NCBI RefSeq assembly: GCF_020085105.1
Contig: NC_058042.1
Location: forward strand, 21,232,001 to 21,296,000
Length of the DNA: 64,000 bases
Source of the DNA: Siniperca chuatsi
Taxonomy: Eukaryota > Chordata > Actinopteri > Centrarchiformes > Sinipercidae
Reading direction: 5' to 3'
Shown here: in pieces, positions 11,389 to 23,755 of the stretch
Numbering within the stretch: position 1 is the stretch's first letter
Layout: each line of letters starts with the position of its first letter
The notes under the pieces: model-generated
Told to the model about the DNA's origin: nothing
The model's database searches: none
What the model saw: the letters and a program-made list of their open reading frames with translations, nothing else
Program-made: the position numbers and the translations under genes

Positions 11389-14300
11389 ATGTCTTTGAAC
11401 GAGGAGGGTTATGTGGTTCGGATCAGGGGACTACCCTGGTCCTGCACGCAGGAGGAGGTGGCCAGTTTCTTCTCTGGTGAGAATATACACACATCTATAC
11501 AGCTTGAGGCATCAACAGTATTAATAAGTGTAAGACTGAAATTACATCTAAAACAATAAACTCAACAATTTTTCGTAGTGTTGACATTTGTGATTATATT
11601 TCACAGCTGTTCGTCCACTTTAGTGAATATTATAGATTTAATGCTAGTAAACATAAATAAATAAACATAAATTCACAGAAAACTGTCTTCACACAGAGAA
11701 TCTAAAATCTTTATTATTTGCATTTTAGTCACCTCAGGGCTCCACTGCAACACCATTCTGCTCAGCTGTACAATAGAAATCTGCCATTAAACTCTTTTTT
11801 TTTTTTTTCTCTCTCTTTATCGGTTGCATGATTGTAAGTGGAATCTAGCTGGCCTCATTGACATTTGATTTGTGACTCTGTCTCCCTCCTACAACATGTC
11901 TTGTTACACACAGAAACCATCTGGGTTTCTCAACCTTTTATGAGCTGTTACCTCATCATAACATTTCAAATTTCACTTTACTCCAGCCATTATAGCGCTG
12001 TCAGGATCTCAGGTGATTCAGAGAATGAATGGTATATTGTTGGATTCTACTTTCTGGAGCTCCAAACAGCTCAAATTAGATGGGATGCAGTTATTCCCTC
12101 TATCGTGTGTTTTTCTTTTATGCCTGGCATCCTTTCAAGGAAATCTCAATCAATCTTACTTATTTACAGACTGTGACATCGTTGGGAAAGTAAACGGAGT
12201 GTGTTTCACCTACTCTAAAGAAGGCCGTCCCAGTGGAGAGGCATTTATTGAGCTGAAAACAGCAGAGGATTTTAAAAATGCCCTTGCCAAGGACCGTAAA
12301 TACATGGGACACCGATACATAGAGGGTAAGCAATATAAACAGTCATAACAGACTGATGGACAGTGAGTGTTTAATAATTGCTGCATTATATGAAACTACT
12401 GTTACAAACAAGTGCACCTTACTCTCTTGCTGACATCTCATCAGTTTACTTTTGAGATCTTGTTTCCTGTGTTTGCCACACACGTAATAGTTGGCTCAAA
12501 GTTGGCTATATTGATTTCCCTGTACAGACGGTGTAGTCCCTCATTCGTCCAGGAGTGTTCTATCGTAGAAAAGGTTTCAGTCGTAGTCATCTGGACACTG
12601 TTTTCAGAATCAAGACGTTTCGGCTCCCATCCGGAAGTCATTCTCAATTGTGAAAAAATGGGACGGGAACTGAAACTGACCTAATAGTTTCAAGATGGCC
12701 CAGTAAAGTCAATAGGCCTGATTACTGGGCCATCTTGAAACTATTAGGTCAGTTTCAGGTGAAACTAGCTATTTACAGATACTCAGGCAGATTCCTTCCT
12801 GAGGGCAGGGCTTATGTAACTCAGAGTAGTTTAAATTTCCAGTTCCCGTCCAATTTTTTCACAATTGAGAATGACTTCCGGATGGGAGCCGAAACGTCTT
12901 GATTCTGAAAACAGTGTCCAGATGACTACGACTGAAACCTTTTCTACGATTTCCCTGTACAATTAGACATTTCCCAGCTTCAGTGTGAGCTTTAAATCAA
13001 ACTCTAATGGAAAAAAAGTATTATTCTAACTTTAATTGTCCTTTCAGATCTTCACATGTGACATGTGTGTGTGTCCATCTGTCTGTGTGTCTGAATCAGT
13101 GTTCAAGTCCAACTGTAGCGAGATGGACTGGGTGCTGAAACGTAGTGGTCCTGCTGATTATGACAGCTGCAGTGGCTGCATGCTGAGACTTAGAGGCCTT
13201 CCCTTTGGCTGCAGCAAGGAGGAGATTGTTCAGTTCTTCTCAGGTATATGGACATTTAAACTTTCGTCTAATTACTCTGTTGAATTTTACTGATATTACA
13301 ACATTGATGTTAATCTTGACTATAGTTTTTACAGACACGCTGTTTACTTGTAGTTTGTTTTACTGTCGACAGTGTAAGGGTGCTGACAGAACTGAAACTA
13401 GCTTTTAAATGTGCAAAAGAGCATCTTAGCTTGCCATAAGCGTCATTAAATAATGTCAAGAAATAGTTCCAATGAAATGAGTTGAAAAAGTCCACTATCA
13501 GTTCCTTACATTGGTCCAAATCTAAAGGCTCAGGTAGAACTTGAAGCCACAATATGTAGACTGTCTGATTATGAAATCTGATTATAGCGTCTTACATTAT
13601 TCTGATGGCAGGATTATGTTTGTGCAAAAGTGGAACAACAGCCAGCTTTACATTTTCAGGCTCTTTCTTAAGCAGTACCATGATATAAGAAAATGTGACT
13701 TTGATTGTATTGTGAAAAATCCAACATACTGCCAGCTGCACTTTGAACGGTGCTTTGCACTTTGCTGATCAACCCCACAACAACACACCACAACATGAGC
13801 ATACACTAACATTCAAAGTAGATTGACAGATTTGCCAATACTTAACACTATCTTTTCATATTTTGGATTTCACTAATATTAGAGAGTGGTATTCATTTGA
13901 CTTATAGTCAGTCAACATGTCTGTGTGTCATGGCCCAAAGGCCTAATGTATGTTTGTTCTTGTAGTATAGACATAATGTGTTGACTAATATGTCCTTGTT
14001 ATGAATTGTTAGTATGCCTCTTAACATGTTACTGTTATGTTAACACTTTAATTAGCATGCTTATGCTATATGGCATTGATATCATGCCTCCTTAAGGGGG
14101 GTTAAAAGATAGGATGGGCTGGGCTGGTTTGACTGAGGGGAGACAGTCCCATGACACTGATCTGGGGTCAGTACTGTGATTCTGCTTACTGGCAGCCTTT
14201 TATCTAGTATAATCAACACTTGATAATTATTATGGGCCAGTGTTACTCAACACTAATAAATAATAATTCTGCCAGTGACCTAAATTTGGTTGTGTATCAG

Positions 14301-17300
14301 AGAAAATGTTTCGTCTGAATCCACTTAAATTTTATAGCTGCTGACTCCAGGCCAGTATTTGTTTCATTCCCCCGCTGGGCACCTTACAAGTGTAACTTCA
14401 GTCCACTGACATGCCCCTTTTTAATGCAGTCTTATCAGATACTACAGCTGATATTTATTTGCTGTCATGACATATATTAATCCTGAAAGCTCCAGTGATG
14501 CAGTGGGTGTTGTTCTATCTCTTCTATATATCTATCAGTCTACCTACCGACCTATGTATTTATGTGTGCTTGGGTTGAAGGGTTGAGAATCGTGCCAAAT
14601 GGGATTACTCTGCCAGTGGACTACCAGGGGAGGAGCACAGGGGAAGCCTTCGTGCAGTTTGCCTCAAAGGAGATAGCAGAAAAGGCTCTGGGGAAACACA
14701 AGGAAAGAATAGGGCACAGGTGGGACAGACGGGAAAGGGACGGGCTGGACTGGGTTGGGCTTCTATTGTAGTATTTAATGACTGGAAATATTAGAGTAAT
14801 AATAATATTCATGGGATGGGTTCTGTTATAGTTGAATGATAAGCATGGGTTAGTGTGCTAGAATAATTATGGCAAAACAAAGATAAAGTGGGTAAATTAA
14901 TTGGGCGGGTCATGTAATATTTGTTAAAATGCTAATGGGATGGGTTTATGTATTGTAACTATGGTGACATGTTTAATAATGGGATGAAAGGTCATGTATC
15001 TAATCTGTAAGTTAAAGGTGGTGTGAGTATTGTATACAATAGAAAGTTTTACTGTTGGTCATCTAAGACCTGGGAGCTCTATTTAATTGTGTTAGAGCAA
15101 CATTTGGCACTTCATTTATATCCTTTAATACATATGTATCTCATAGATAATTTACTGTGGAAGAGGGGATTAAGCCTAGAATTATCAAATTTCTTTCTGC
15201 AGTTCTAAATCATTAAAATGTAGGGATGCCCAGATCAATCGGACTCTATCAGTAGAAATATGCGATCAGGATTAATGTTTTCTAGTCGCCGTTCACGAAA
15301 ACCAATCATTGTGTTTGTTTACTAGCGGATCTTGACCTCTCCCAATATGGCGACCGCACATACTCATAACGGGTACCGCGGGTTACAGCTTTAATGTCAA
15401 ACAGCTTTTTCATTTAATTTTAATATAGTCATAGAACGCCCGTACAAGTATGTGAAAATGAAAATTGGATTATTGCTTTTAATTTTTACTCAAATAGCAC
15501 ACGTGTAAAATTATAATGCTATTGTGTAATTACATTTTTATTTTCAAGTTTACAGTATCATTTGAAGACAGTCCCCTATACGCTTCCATAGTTTTCGGTA
15601 ACTCATCAAAGCGAGGGAGAGACGGTGACAAGAGGCAGAGATGGTGGCGTCAGAATTAAAAAGAATAAAAAGTTGAACGATTTCTGATTCTGAGCAGTTT
15701 GTTTATTATGACTTGATGAACAAAACTTTGGTCAACATATAAGACAGCGTTATGTGGTTCATTTGAATTTCAAGGACTTTTTAAGCACTTTGTAAAAAAG
15801 GGGGGGTATTTCCAAGGTATTCCTGTACTTGGATTTTTTAATACTGCTATACCAGCTGCTATTAAAAGAAGAAAAAAAAACAAACAATCAGTATCAGCCG
15901 ATATGGCTCATAGATGATCGGCAGTCGGTATCGGCAGCAAAAAACGGGATCGGGGCATCTCTATTAAAATGATCAATGCAACACCTAAAAGCCCTGTTAG
16001 GATTTTCTGTACTGTAAGTAACAAGAGGTGAGGTTGGCGTAGAAGTCCTTTACTACAGCCCTAAGCCCAGCTAATGATGGGACTGTGTTGAGGTTGTTCA
16101 GTCATTCAGACACTCAGCTCCAGGTTAAAGCTATGTAGACCACTATTTAGAATATTTGTCTTTTGTGTGTTTATCTTCTCTCTGTGTGAATCATATCTAT
16201 GTATGTAACCCGAGCTAAGCCATTTCTACACCTTAACCCTCTCCTCTGCCACCCTCCACCCCATCGGCCTCTCATATTGCAGGTATATAGAGATTTTTAA
16301 GAGCAGTCGTAACGAGATCAGAGCCTATTATGAGCTGCCCCGGCGGGGGTTGGGAGGCCAGAGACCAGGGCCCTACGACAGACCCATGATGGGGGGCCCC
16401 AGAGGAGGGTTTTTTGGGCCCGGGCTTGGCCGCGGTGTGGCTCTGATGGACACCATGAGGAGCGGAGGGGGCTATGGAGGAGGTAAGCAGAGTTTTCTAG
16501 CTCTGTTAGTTTTCACAAACCAGAAGAATATCTTGAACTATTTGAAATATTGTAGAAAAGGTTTCAGTCGTAGTCATCCGGATTTGAAATATTATCATAC
16601 AATTCATCAACAAAAACAGTCAAATCAATAACATACAGTCAGATGTATAAAGTTATCAGGATATTAGACGTTTCTGATATTGTATCAACCTTTTTTGACT
16701 TAAAAACTTAAGTTAGCCCTTACACTTTATGGTTCACTGGCCCACACTAAGTGCTATTATCTCCCTTTTCTGAGTAAAACTATCCTGCTGGTCTGTTATT
16801 CAGTCCTGTCTTCAGCGTTGTGGAGTAGTTGGTGATGTGAAAGAATGAGCCCTACTTCAATTGTGTTTTGTTATCTATTTGTTAAATTACAGTTTGACTT
16901 TTCCTTTCTTTCTCTGTGTTGTGGTTTGTATCCAGGTTACAGTGGCTTTGACAGCTACAATGGTTTCAACAACTACTGTTTTGACAATGGCATGTTTGAT
17001 GAACGAGTGAGAGGAGAGAGGGGAGGAAGAGGTAAAGTCCAAACTTAATTTACCCTCTAGAGGGTGGCATTTAGATGCACTGAGTTAATGTTTGAAAGCC
17101 TCAGTTTATACTTATAGTTTAGCAACCCTGCTGAAAGGCTCAGTGTTTTCCAATATTAGATTTTGTTTACATTTTTATCAGTGTTTGTTAAAAAAATAAT
17201 TTTAAAAACCTTTCTAAAAATGTCTATACCTAAACATTTTTTGGTTTAGTTTTACATTGTATTGATATGAAAAAATAGAATTAGGATTGGGTTTTGTAAA

Positions 17301-19890
17301 TCAGTAGATTTTGAGGCTTTATGAGGATTTCACACATTTAACAAGAAATGTTAATGACTTAAACATAACTACAGTATGTTTTTATTCTTATCCGTTGGTT
17401 TTTGTTTAATTATCATTAAGTAAATGAAAATTAGGTAGATATCAGATGACTTGTCTCTTCTGCATTACTAAAGGTAGTATTGGTAATCTGTGGATATTTG
17501 TGTGTTTCGGGTCAGGGATGGGAGGCCACAGTTACAGTGGTCAAAGTGATGGGTGTTCAGGCTTCCACAATGGCCATTTTGTCCATATGAGGGGTTTACC
17601 TTTCCGTGCCACAGACGGAGACATCGCTAAAGTAAGAACACACTGGACAATGGGGCTTTATGCAGGGTGTCTGTGAGTGTTGTTTTTATAAGCACTGAAT
17701 ACACTTTCCTCAAAAGACCTTAGGGGGGAAAAAAAGCCTTTGGGCTGAACAATTCAATTCAGGTTATCTCAATGCACTTTTCCTATAAAGCAGGTCTAGA
17801 CTAGATATTTTGTCAAAATCAACCCTACTTAAATTTAATTTACAAATGTCTTAAATATTTTCTCTTGCCTGCCGTAGGAAGTGATGTTAGTTCTAAAATG
17901 TTTTTGTATCTAATTGCCAGCTGTCGGGAGACGTTATACACTTATAAACTAAAAGCAGGATTGTTGTGAGGTTGTGTGGATTATGTGCGCAGGGGCTGTT
18001 CAATCCTTTGTTGTGGCGTTTCAGTCGGCACCATCAGACTGTAGCAAACACTGTCACTACTACTTGCTACAGCAGCTAGGAAGCTCATCAACTCATAATG
18101 GGCAAGTGTTGATTTTAGCAAAAACTTAACTGAACTTAATTAATAATTTTTAATAGGTTAATCCATCCATCAATTTTCTGACGCTTATCTGGGTCCAGCA
18201 CATTTAATTATTTATCTTATTAGAAATTATTGATGTATACGTGCGGGGAAGTACCAAAAAATGTCATATAATAGCCCATTCCAGCCCCTACTGGTTTTCG
18301 ATCATACTTTAATACTATAGATGGCATGAATGTAAGACAGTATTCATTTGAATTATGTGTGGTATTAAAAAGGTCTTAAAGTCTCAAATTTCACTTGGGT
18401 GAACACTGCAGAAACCCTGTCTGTGGAGCCAGAGACCTGACCATTAATGTAGATCCATGATGTCTCTGTGGCTGTGTTTCCTGTTTATGTTGTGTTCGTA
18501 CTGTATAATGGTGTTAGTCAGGAAGCCCAATAAATTACTGCAATTGAATAAACACTGAATGTTGATAGTCATGAAAAAAACATTGTGACAGATTGACCTG
18601 ATCTGTCTGTGTCTCCCTGTACATATGTATGTGTGTATTTGTCTTTTTTCCTCTTCTTGGTGTAGTTCTTCTCTCCTTTGAATCCACTGAGGGTCCATAT
18701 TGATGTGGCTCCCAACGGCAAATCGACTGGAGAAGCAGATGTGGAGTTTCGCTCCCATGAAGACGCTGTGGCAGCCATGTCCAAAGACAAGAACCACATG
18801 CGTACGTCCTCTCTTTTGCCTCTGCAGCTTCAGCCTCTGTCCTCGTGACACCACTTTTTCACGCCACATTACACTATGTTCATGACACAAAACTACTTGA
18901 TGACTAACAGCAAAGGAGTGGATCGGTTTTATCTACAGAAGCAGAATAATAGCACAAATTCACAAGCTCAACAAAAAGCTGCCAGGGTTTTGGATGGTTG
19001 ACTCTCAGTGGGACAGGTTTAAATGTTGGAATTTTTTTCTAAAGACCATTAAGAAAACATAATCCTGGTATTAAGCCTAAAACAAATAGAACCATTTGCT
19101 CAGGAAATACCCTTTTTAAAGCAAATCAGAACACTGAAATAAAAAGGCATTAGTATTTTTCATGAGTATTTGAGAGATTTCACATTATACTTAAACTAGT
19201 TGGGAAAGTAACTGGATGGATTTCATTTACATTAAACAGCAGAAGAAACAGTTTCTTCAGTAATATAATGATGGACTGATGTTTTCTCCACAGAGCATCG
19301 CTATATTGAGCTGTTTCTTAACTCAACAGCCAGTGGAGCAGCTGAAATGAGTGAGTTTTAATTCACTTTTATGATAAATAAAGTTTGATTTTAAGCATGC
19401 TGTGGCACAGCCTCTTATTAAAAAGCCAAACATGGATCCCATAGTTCTCTCTCATTTAAGACCAATTTCTAAATTGCCTATTCACTAAATTATGGAACAG
19501 CCTACCCCTCCACATCAGGACCTCACCTACAGTGGATACTTTTAAAACTCATTTGAAAACCCATTTGTAATTCTTTGGCATTTAAATCTCACTGCATTTT
19601 GCCATTTTGGATTCTATTTGTATTGTTTTTTATATTTATTTTGTGTTTTAAATATATTTTATTGTTATTGTTTTATATATTTTGTCCCAGCTGTCAGATG
19701 ACTGTGATAAAGACTTGGGTGCAGTTATTGGTGAATGTCTGGATGTTCCTTATCTTACAGTTTAACTCACACTGTCCTTTTTACACTGACCTGTCTTTTC
19801 AAAACCCTTTCAGGTCGTGGCGGTGGTTACTACGGTAACTCAGGAGGGGGTGGAGGCTCACGGAGCAGCGGGCTGCGAGGTGCATACTGA
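11389..19890 (+). CDS. hnrnph3: Heterogeneous nuclear ribonucleoprotein H3-like, three qRRM domains, complete
   Basis: Ten exons: 11389-11476, 12170-12325, 13100-13243, 14581-14719, 16283-16482, 16936-17031, 17516-17631, 18666-18801, 19294-19350 and 19814-19890 (stop TGA). They total 1209 bases, 402 residues, with all phases consistent. It is a nuclear RNA-binding protein of the hnRNP H/F family, which binds G-runs and regulates splicing. qRRM1 (about 8-82) carries [14 protein letters not shown] and [11 protein letters not shown]. qRRM2 (about 108-185) carries [19 protein letters not shown] and [12 protein letters not shown] Gly/Tyr/Arg-rich stretch covers 190-290. qRRM3 (about 295-368) carries [13 protein letters not shown] and [10 protein letters not shown] short Gly-rich tail ends GAY. 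Human HNRNPH3 lacks the first qRRM, so this copy looks like the fuller ancestral form. The neighbours pbld and rufy2 support H3 rather than H1/H2/F. The MSLNEEG start follows a plausible acceptor. Confidence 0.93.
12513..12961. mobile_element. Fold-back (long inverted repeat) element in hnrnph3 intron 2
   Basis: Outer arms of 110 bases (12562-12671 and 12841-12950) are complementary with only one mismatch that I can see. An inner pair of 35-base arms (12671-12705 and 12723-12757) is perfect. The element is flanked by a 14-base direct repeat, GATTTCCCTGTACA, at 12513-12526 and 12948-12961, which looks like a target-site duplication. Codeless. A fragment of the same family lies near 16552-16581. 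Confidence 0.75.
15221..15963. mobile_element. Non-autonomous hAT-type element in hnrnph3 intron 4
   Basis: The ends TAGGGATGCCC and GGGGCATCTCTA form imperfect terminal inverted repeats. The flanks carry a perfect 8-base duplication TTAAAATG (15213-15220 and 15964-15971), the hAT signature length. The 743-base interior has no transposase frame. Confidence 0.8.
16552..16581 (+). repeat. Fragment related to the fold-back element
   Basis: About 27 bases (GAAAAGGTTTCAGTCGTAGT followed by CATC.GGA) match the outer arm of the element at 12562-12671. It lies just after hnrnph3 exon 5. Confidence 0.6.
18163..18205 (+). repeat. Short LINE-like end fragment
   Basis: CCATCCATCAATTTTCTGAC followed by GCTTATCTGGGTCC resembles the end of abundant fish non-LTR elements. 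It is too short to classify. Confidence 0.35.
19490..19570 (+). mobile_element. Non-LTR retrotransposon ORF2 C-terminal remnant
   Basis: An open frame reads [18 protein letters not shown] then KTHLKTHL and a stop. This is the typical end of L2/Rex-type LINE reverse transcriptase proteins. It lies in the last hnrnph3 intron, on the gene's strand. The rest of the element is missing or decayed. Confidence 0.65.
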
Positions 19891-20492
19891 TGATGTCATC
19901 CCACTCTTCCAATCCATCCAGACGTTTGTCTCGCGTCTCTATAGGCCACATTTACTCGATTATCGTTTCTAAGCAGGGGAGCTGATGTGAAGTCACTAAT
20001 TTGTTCTTTTTATTGTGGGGTTGTACTGAAACTTCACTTCAGATACTAGAACAGACCAGATATGACCTTAACAGGAACTATTATTATTATTCCTAAAAGC
20101 ATATGAACTTGTCAGTATTAAAATGTTGGAGCTGTTGTAGGTGCTGAACATGGTTGATGGGCCATATTGAAGATTTCTTGTTTCTCTTCTATTTTTTTTT
20201 TAACAAATGGAGATTTTTCATGGTTCACATGAAAAGTACTTTTTCACCTGTGATCTGATTAAGAGAAATCAAACACCTTGTTTTGAATGGCATTGAAAGG
20301 GCAGTAACTGAATATGTAACTGTTTTTAGTGACTTGATTGGGAAGCACTTTGTTTCACAGGTCACAGTTAGCAGGAGATGTAAGTCTGCGCAGATGCAGC
20401 AGGGAGACAGAACTTCATAGGACACAGATCAACAGCTGTGGGATTTGTTTGATACATGAGAAAATAATCATTTTGATTGGCACTGTCAGACA

Positions 20493-20524
20493 ATAGACTG
20501 TATATATCATTATATACAGTCTAT
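20493..20524. repeat. Perfect short hairpin in hnrnph3 3' UTR
   Basis: ATAGACTGTATATA, a TCAT loop, then the exact complement. It may be a MITE end remnant or an RNA hairpin. Confidence 0.6.
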
Positions 20525-20929
20525 GCTCAGGACCGAACATGGTCACTTTGAATCTAATCACTTGATGACTCTGCTTTGACTAGGGTGACATGTTGAGGTG
20601 AGTGATGCTCTTTAGGAGGTTGAGCAGTGAGAAGCAACATCAAAACATTACTTTGTAAGAAGTTCTGAATTTAAATTTTATTCTGGTTTAAACTTATTTT
20701 CAGCAGAATGTTAGACCATCCTGTAATACACTGATTCAAACTGGATTTCAGATTAGCTTTCCTGCTTTGAAATGTTGTGAGCCAGTGTGTTTTTTATGAA
20801 TGTTTTTACAGTTCATTACAGAATTTAAAACTAAGTTGAATATTATATTCCACTCTCAAAGAGTGGAAACAAAATAAACTCTATATTTGAGCTGTAAAAT
20901 AGCTTATGCAGCTGTTGTACATTTTGCCG

Positions 20930-20935
20930 AATAAA
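20930..20935 (+). terminator. Poly(A) signal AATAAA, hnrnph3
   Basis: Canonical hexamer about 1.04 kb past the stop codon. Confidence 0.55.
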
Positions 20936-20950
20936 TTTTATATTTAATTC

Positions 20951-23755
20951 TCTTTCTGTGTCTCTGACATCACTTTTGAAGAGGTATTTGTGTCATGGTT
21001 GCGAAAACATCTTAATTAACAAAAGAAATAAAATGAATCCTCTGGTTTAGTTTGTTTCTCAATAACACACCTCATAAGCAGAGTTAGCGGATTTCAGCTG
21101 GACACAGGAAAAAGACCTAACAGTGCAACAGTAAATGTTAACAGGAGACATTTCAGTGACCAACATTAAAAAGACAGTAGACAACATGAAGGATTCTGTT
21201 TGTAACTTGATTTAATCAGAAACTGCTACACAGTTAAGGCAACATACTGTTGGCAACAGAGTTAATATTAAACTGGCAGGATTTAGTAAGCTAAAGGGCC
21301 ACAGTGATTATCAACATTATGTATTTACAACATATAGCAACTGTACAAGTCCCATTGAAAGCTGGGCGATATATAAGAGCGACACTGTACAAAAACGCTT
21401 CAGGCCTGGGTGCAGTTCAAAAACATTTGCCTACTTAATGGTATGATAAATTGGTGAGTTTTTAAATATTTGAAACAAGAAAAACATTTCTTGAACTGAA
21501 CCCAGGTCTGTTTTATCTCTTTATGGGAATGAATACTTCCAGTTCTTGAAAAGTCACAGGTTGTAAACATTGTATACAAGTACAAAACCAGAATGTGCAG
21601 TGAAACTCATATCATAACCCATCACCGAAGACCACGTACTTCAGTACAGTCATCAGCATTAGCACACACACCTCTAAATGTTGATTTATTTTTTTTTAGA
21701 ACAAAACTGGTTTAGAGTTTCAAACTTTACCTCAGGAATGCAGCAGCAGTAAAATGTGGTTCTTCCATAATGTCAGATAACAACTAACTCAAACAAGTTC
21801 CCTTGACTTCAGAAAGTAAAAATGAATGTGCATAACACAAAATCAAATATAAATACTCAAATTAATCTGTATTACAGGCAATATATGATTGGCAAGTGTT
21901 CAAACATACTTTGTGGCTATGTTGTAAGAAGTGTGTAACACTAAAGTCTGTTCTTAACCACTAACTAGTCAGTGAAGTGGTCATGTTGTAAGCTAGCTGT
22001 CAGTGGTCTGTCAACATAAGAGCCAGTTAAGACAGACTGACACTGATTTAAATCAGTTACCAGAAATGACAGCATCTGTCTCTCTTCTTGGTCCTTGAAG
22101 CAGCATCCACTACATTAGTGTCTCCAACAAACAGTGACATGGCCTTAAATCTAGGCTGCTTGCTTGTAGTATAGGCTAGTGTTGCTGAATTATGTTATCT
22201 TCGATTCTCTACAGATCTCTGTAGTAATATAGGGCTCATTTTGGCAACATGAGAAGCACAAGTAGGTAATATTCATTGCATTTACACAAGCACAAATGGC
22301 ACCAACACTGTTTCAACGAAACTAAAAACAGATTTTCAGTACCTTTTGAAAGCCACAGCCCCATGGGGAACTAGTCTAGTCTAGTGTCTGCAGAGCAAAA
22401 TCTGCTTGGAGCAGTGAACGTTCCTGGAATTAGTTTGCAGAAAAGTCTTTGTCACATTGCACATCAAATATTCTGAGGAGGGCAGATCTGACCAGCAGGC
22501 CCTTTTTCATTCTGTACTGATTCTTGTCTGAACAGATGATGGCAGGTACAAAATATTCCCATGTTGCTCCTGTGAAATGACTGCAATTAAAACAGCAACA
22601 GAAATAAATGAGCCCTCTTTTATTTTATGACACAGTTCTGATCTCCTCCCAGCCAACTAAACAGAAATATATCAGTTTACTAAATACTAACCTCAAATAT
22701 AAAGTTGGATTCAACCTGTCAACTTGATCTTTTGTGCCTGTGTAAATGCAGCCTAAGAGTTTGTGCTGATTTCACTCCACCTCTAAGGAGGGTGCTTTGG
22801 AGTCAGAAACAACAACAACAGTAACAAGGCCACTGTACTGTATGTGTAAATGACATAATCTCATCTGTTTGGCTATACACTTACTGTATACAGTTTGAGG
22901 CTTGACACATACATTGTTATATAATGATGCAGTATTACATACGACTGGAGGTTTGCTTCAGAAAAAAACATCTGCATTTAGCTGCAGCAGTGCTCATCAC
23001 AGTGAAGTTTCACTTTCAGTTCATAGTAAAGTTGTTCCTCCTTTCTTAACCAAATTTTCTCTTCCCCCTAAACTTTATAGGGGAATATACCAAAACCTGA
23101 CCTGCTGATCTGATCAGTATCAGTTTGTGCAGGCAACACAGCAGCATGGCTGCAGGTTCACCTCGATATATTCATACCTGTTATAGCTTTTAGAGTCTGT
23201 TTGGTGCTCTCAAAGCCTGGCCAGTGCAGCACTTGGATTGACTCATATACAGAAAAGACAGTTACGCTTTGCATGACTTCCTCTGTCAAGGTCACTGACA
23301 TCTAGAGTTACTGGAAATAACTGTTTCATCTGTATAACTGTATAAAATAAAGCAAACCAAGGATTCTCACTCCTTCAATTTCCAACTTGTCTGTTATCAA
23401 GACATTTTGGCCCATGTTATAGTGGACTGATTGCCTCCTCCTCTCTGTCTGATTACAAAAGAAGATGTTTAAATGTTTTACACTGCAGAGCATCTGCAAA
23501 GGAAGTAGTGACATCAAATAAAAATGTGTCACAATGATGCAGACGTCCCTCATTTTGTCTGTGAGGGACTTTTTAAAACTGTAAATTAAGACAAATCAAA
23601 TGTACTAAATGTTCATGCACACGGTCCATTTCTAGCAGCAAACACTGTGTTGAGATAAGTCGGGAGACAGATCTTACAGAGGACCGGAGGGTGGGGGATT
23701 AACGGGTCTGATCTCAGATTGTTTGAAGCAGTCACTACAGCAGTGTGGGGCTCCT
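20951..23755 (-). other. Gene-less stretch between hnrnph3 and rufy2; probable rufy2 3' UTR in part
   Basis: No supported coding sequence on either strand. It probably contains the rufy2 3' UTR, since AATAAA on the - strand occurs at 21685-21690. The true end is not decidable from sequence. Confidence 0.4.

Larger units (their letters stand above)
19891..20950 (+). other. hnrnph3: hnrnph3 3' UTR
   Basis: AT-rich sequence with no conserved frame. Poly(A) signals occur at about 20872 and, best, at 20930-20935. It contains a perfect 14-base-arm hairpin at 20493-20524. Confidence 0.55.
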
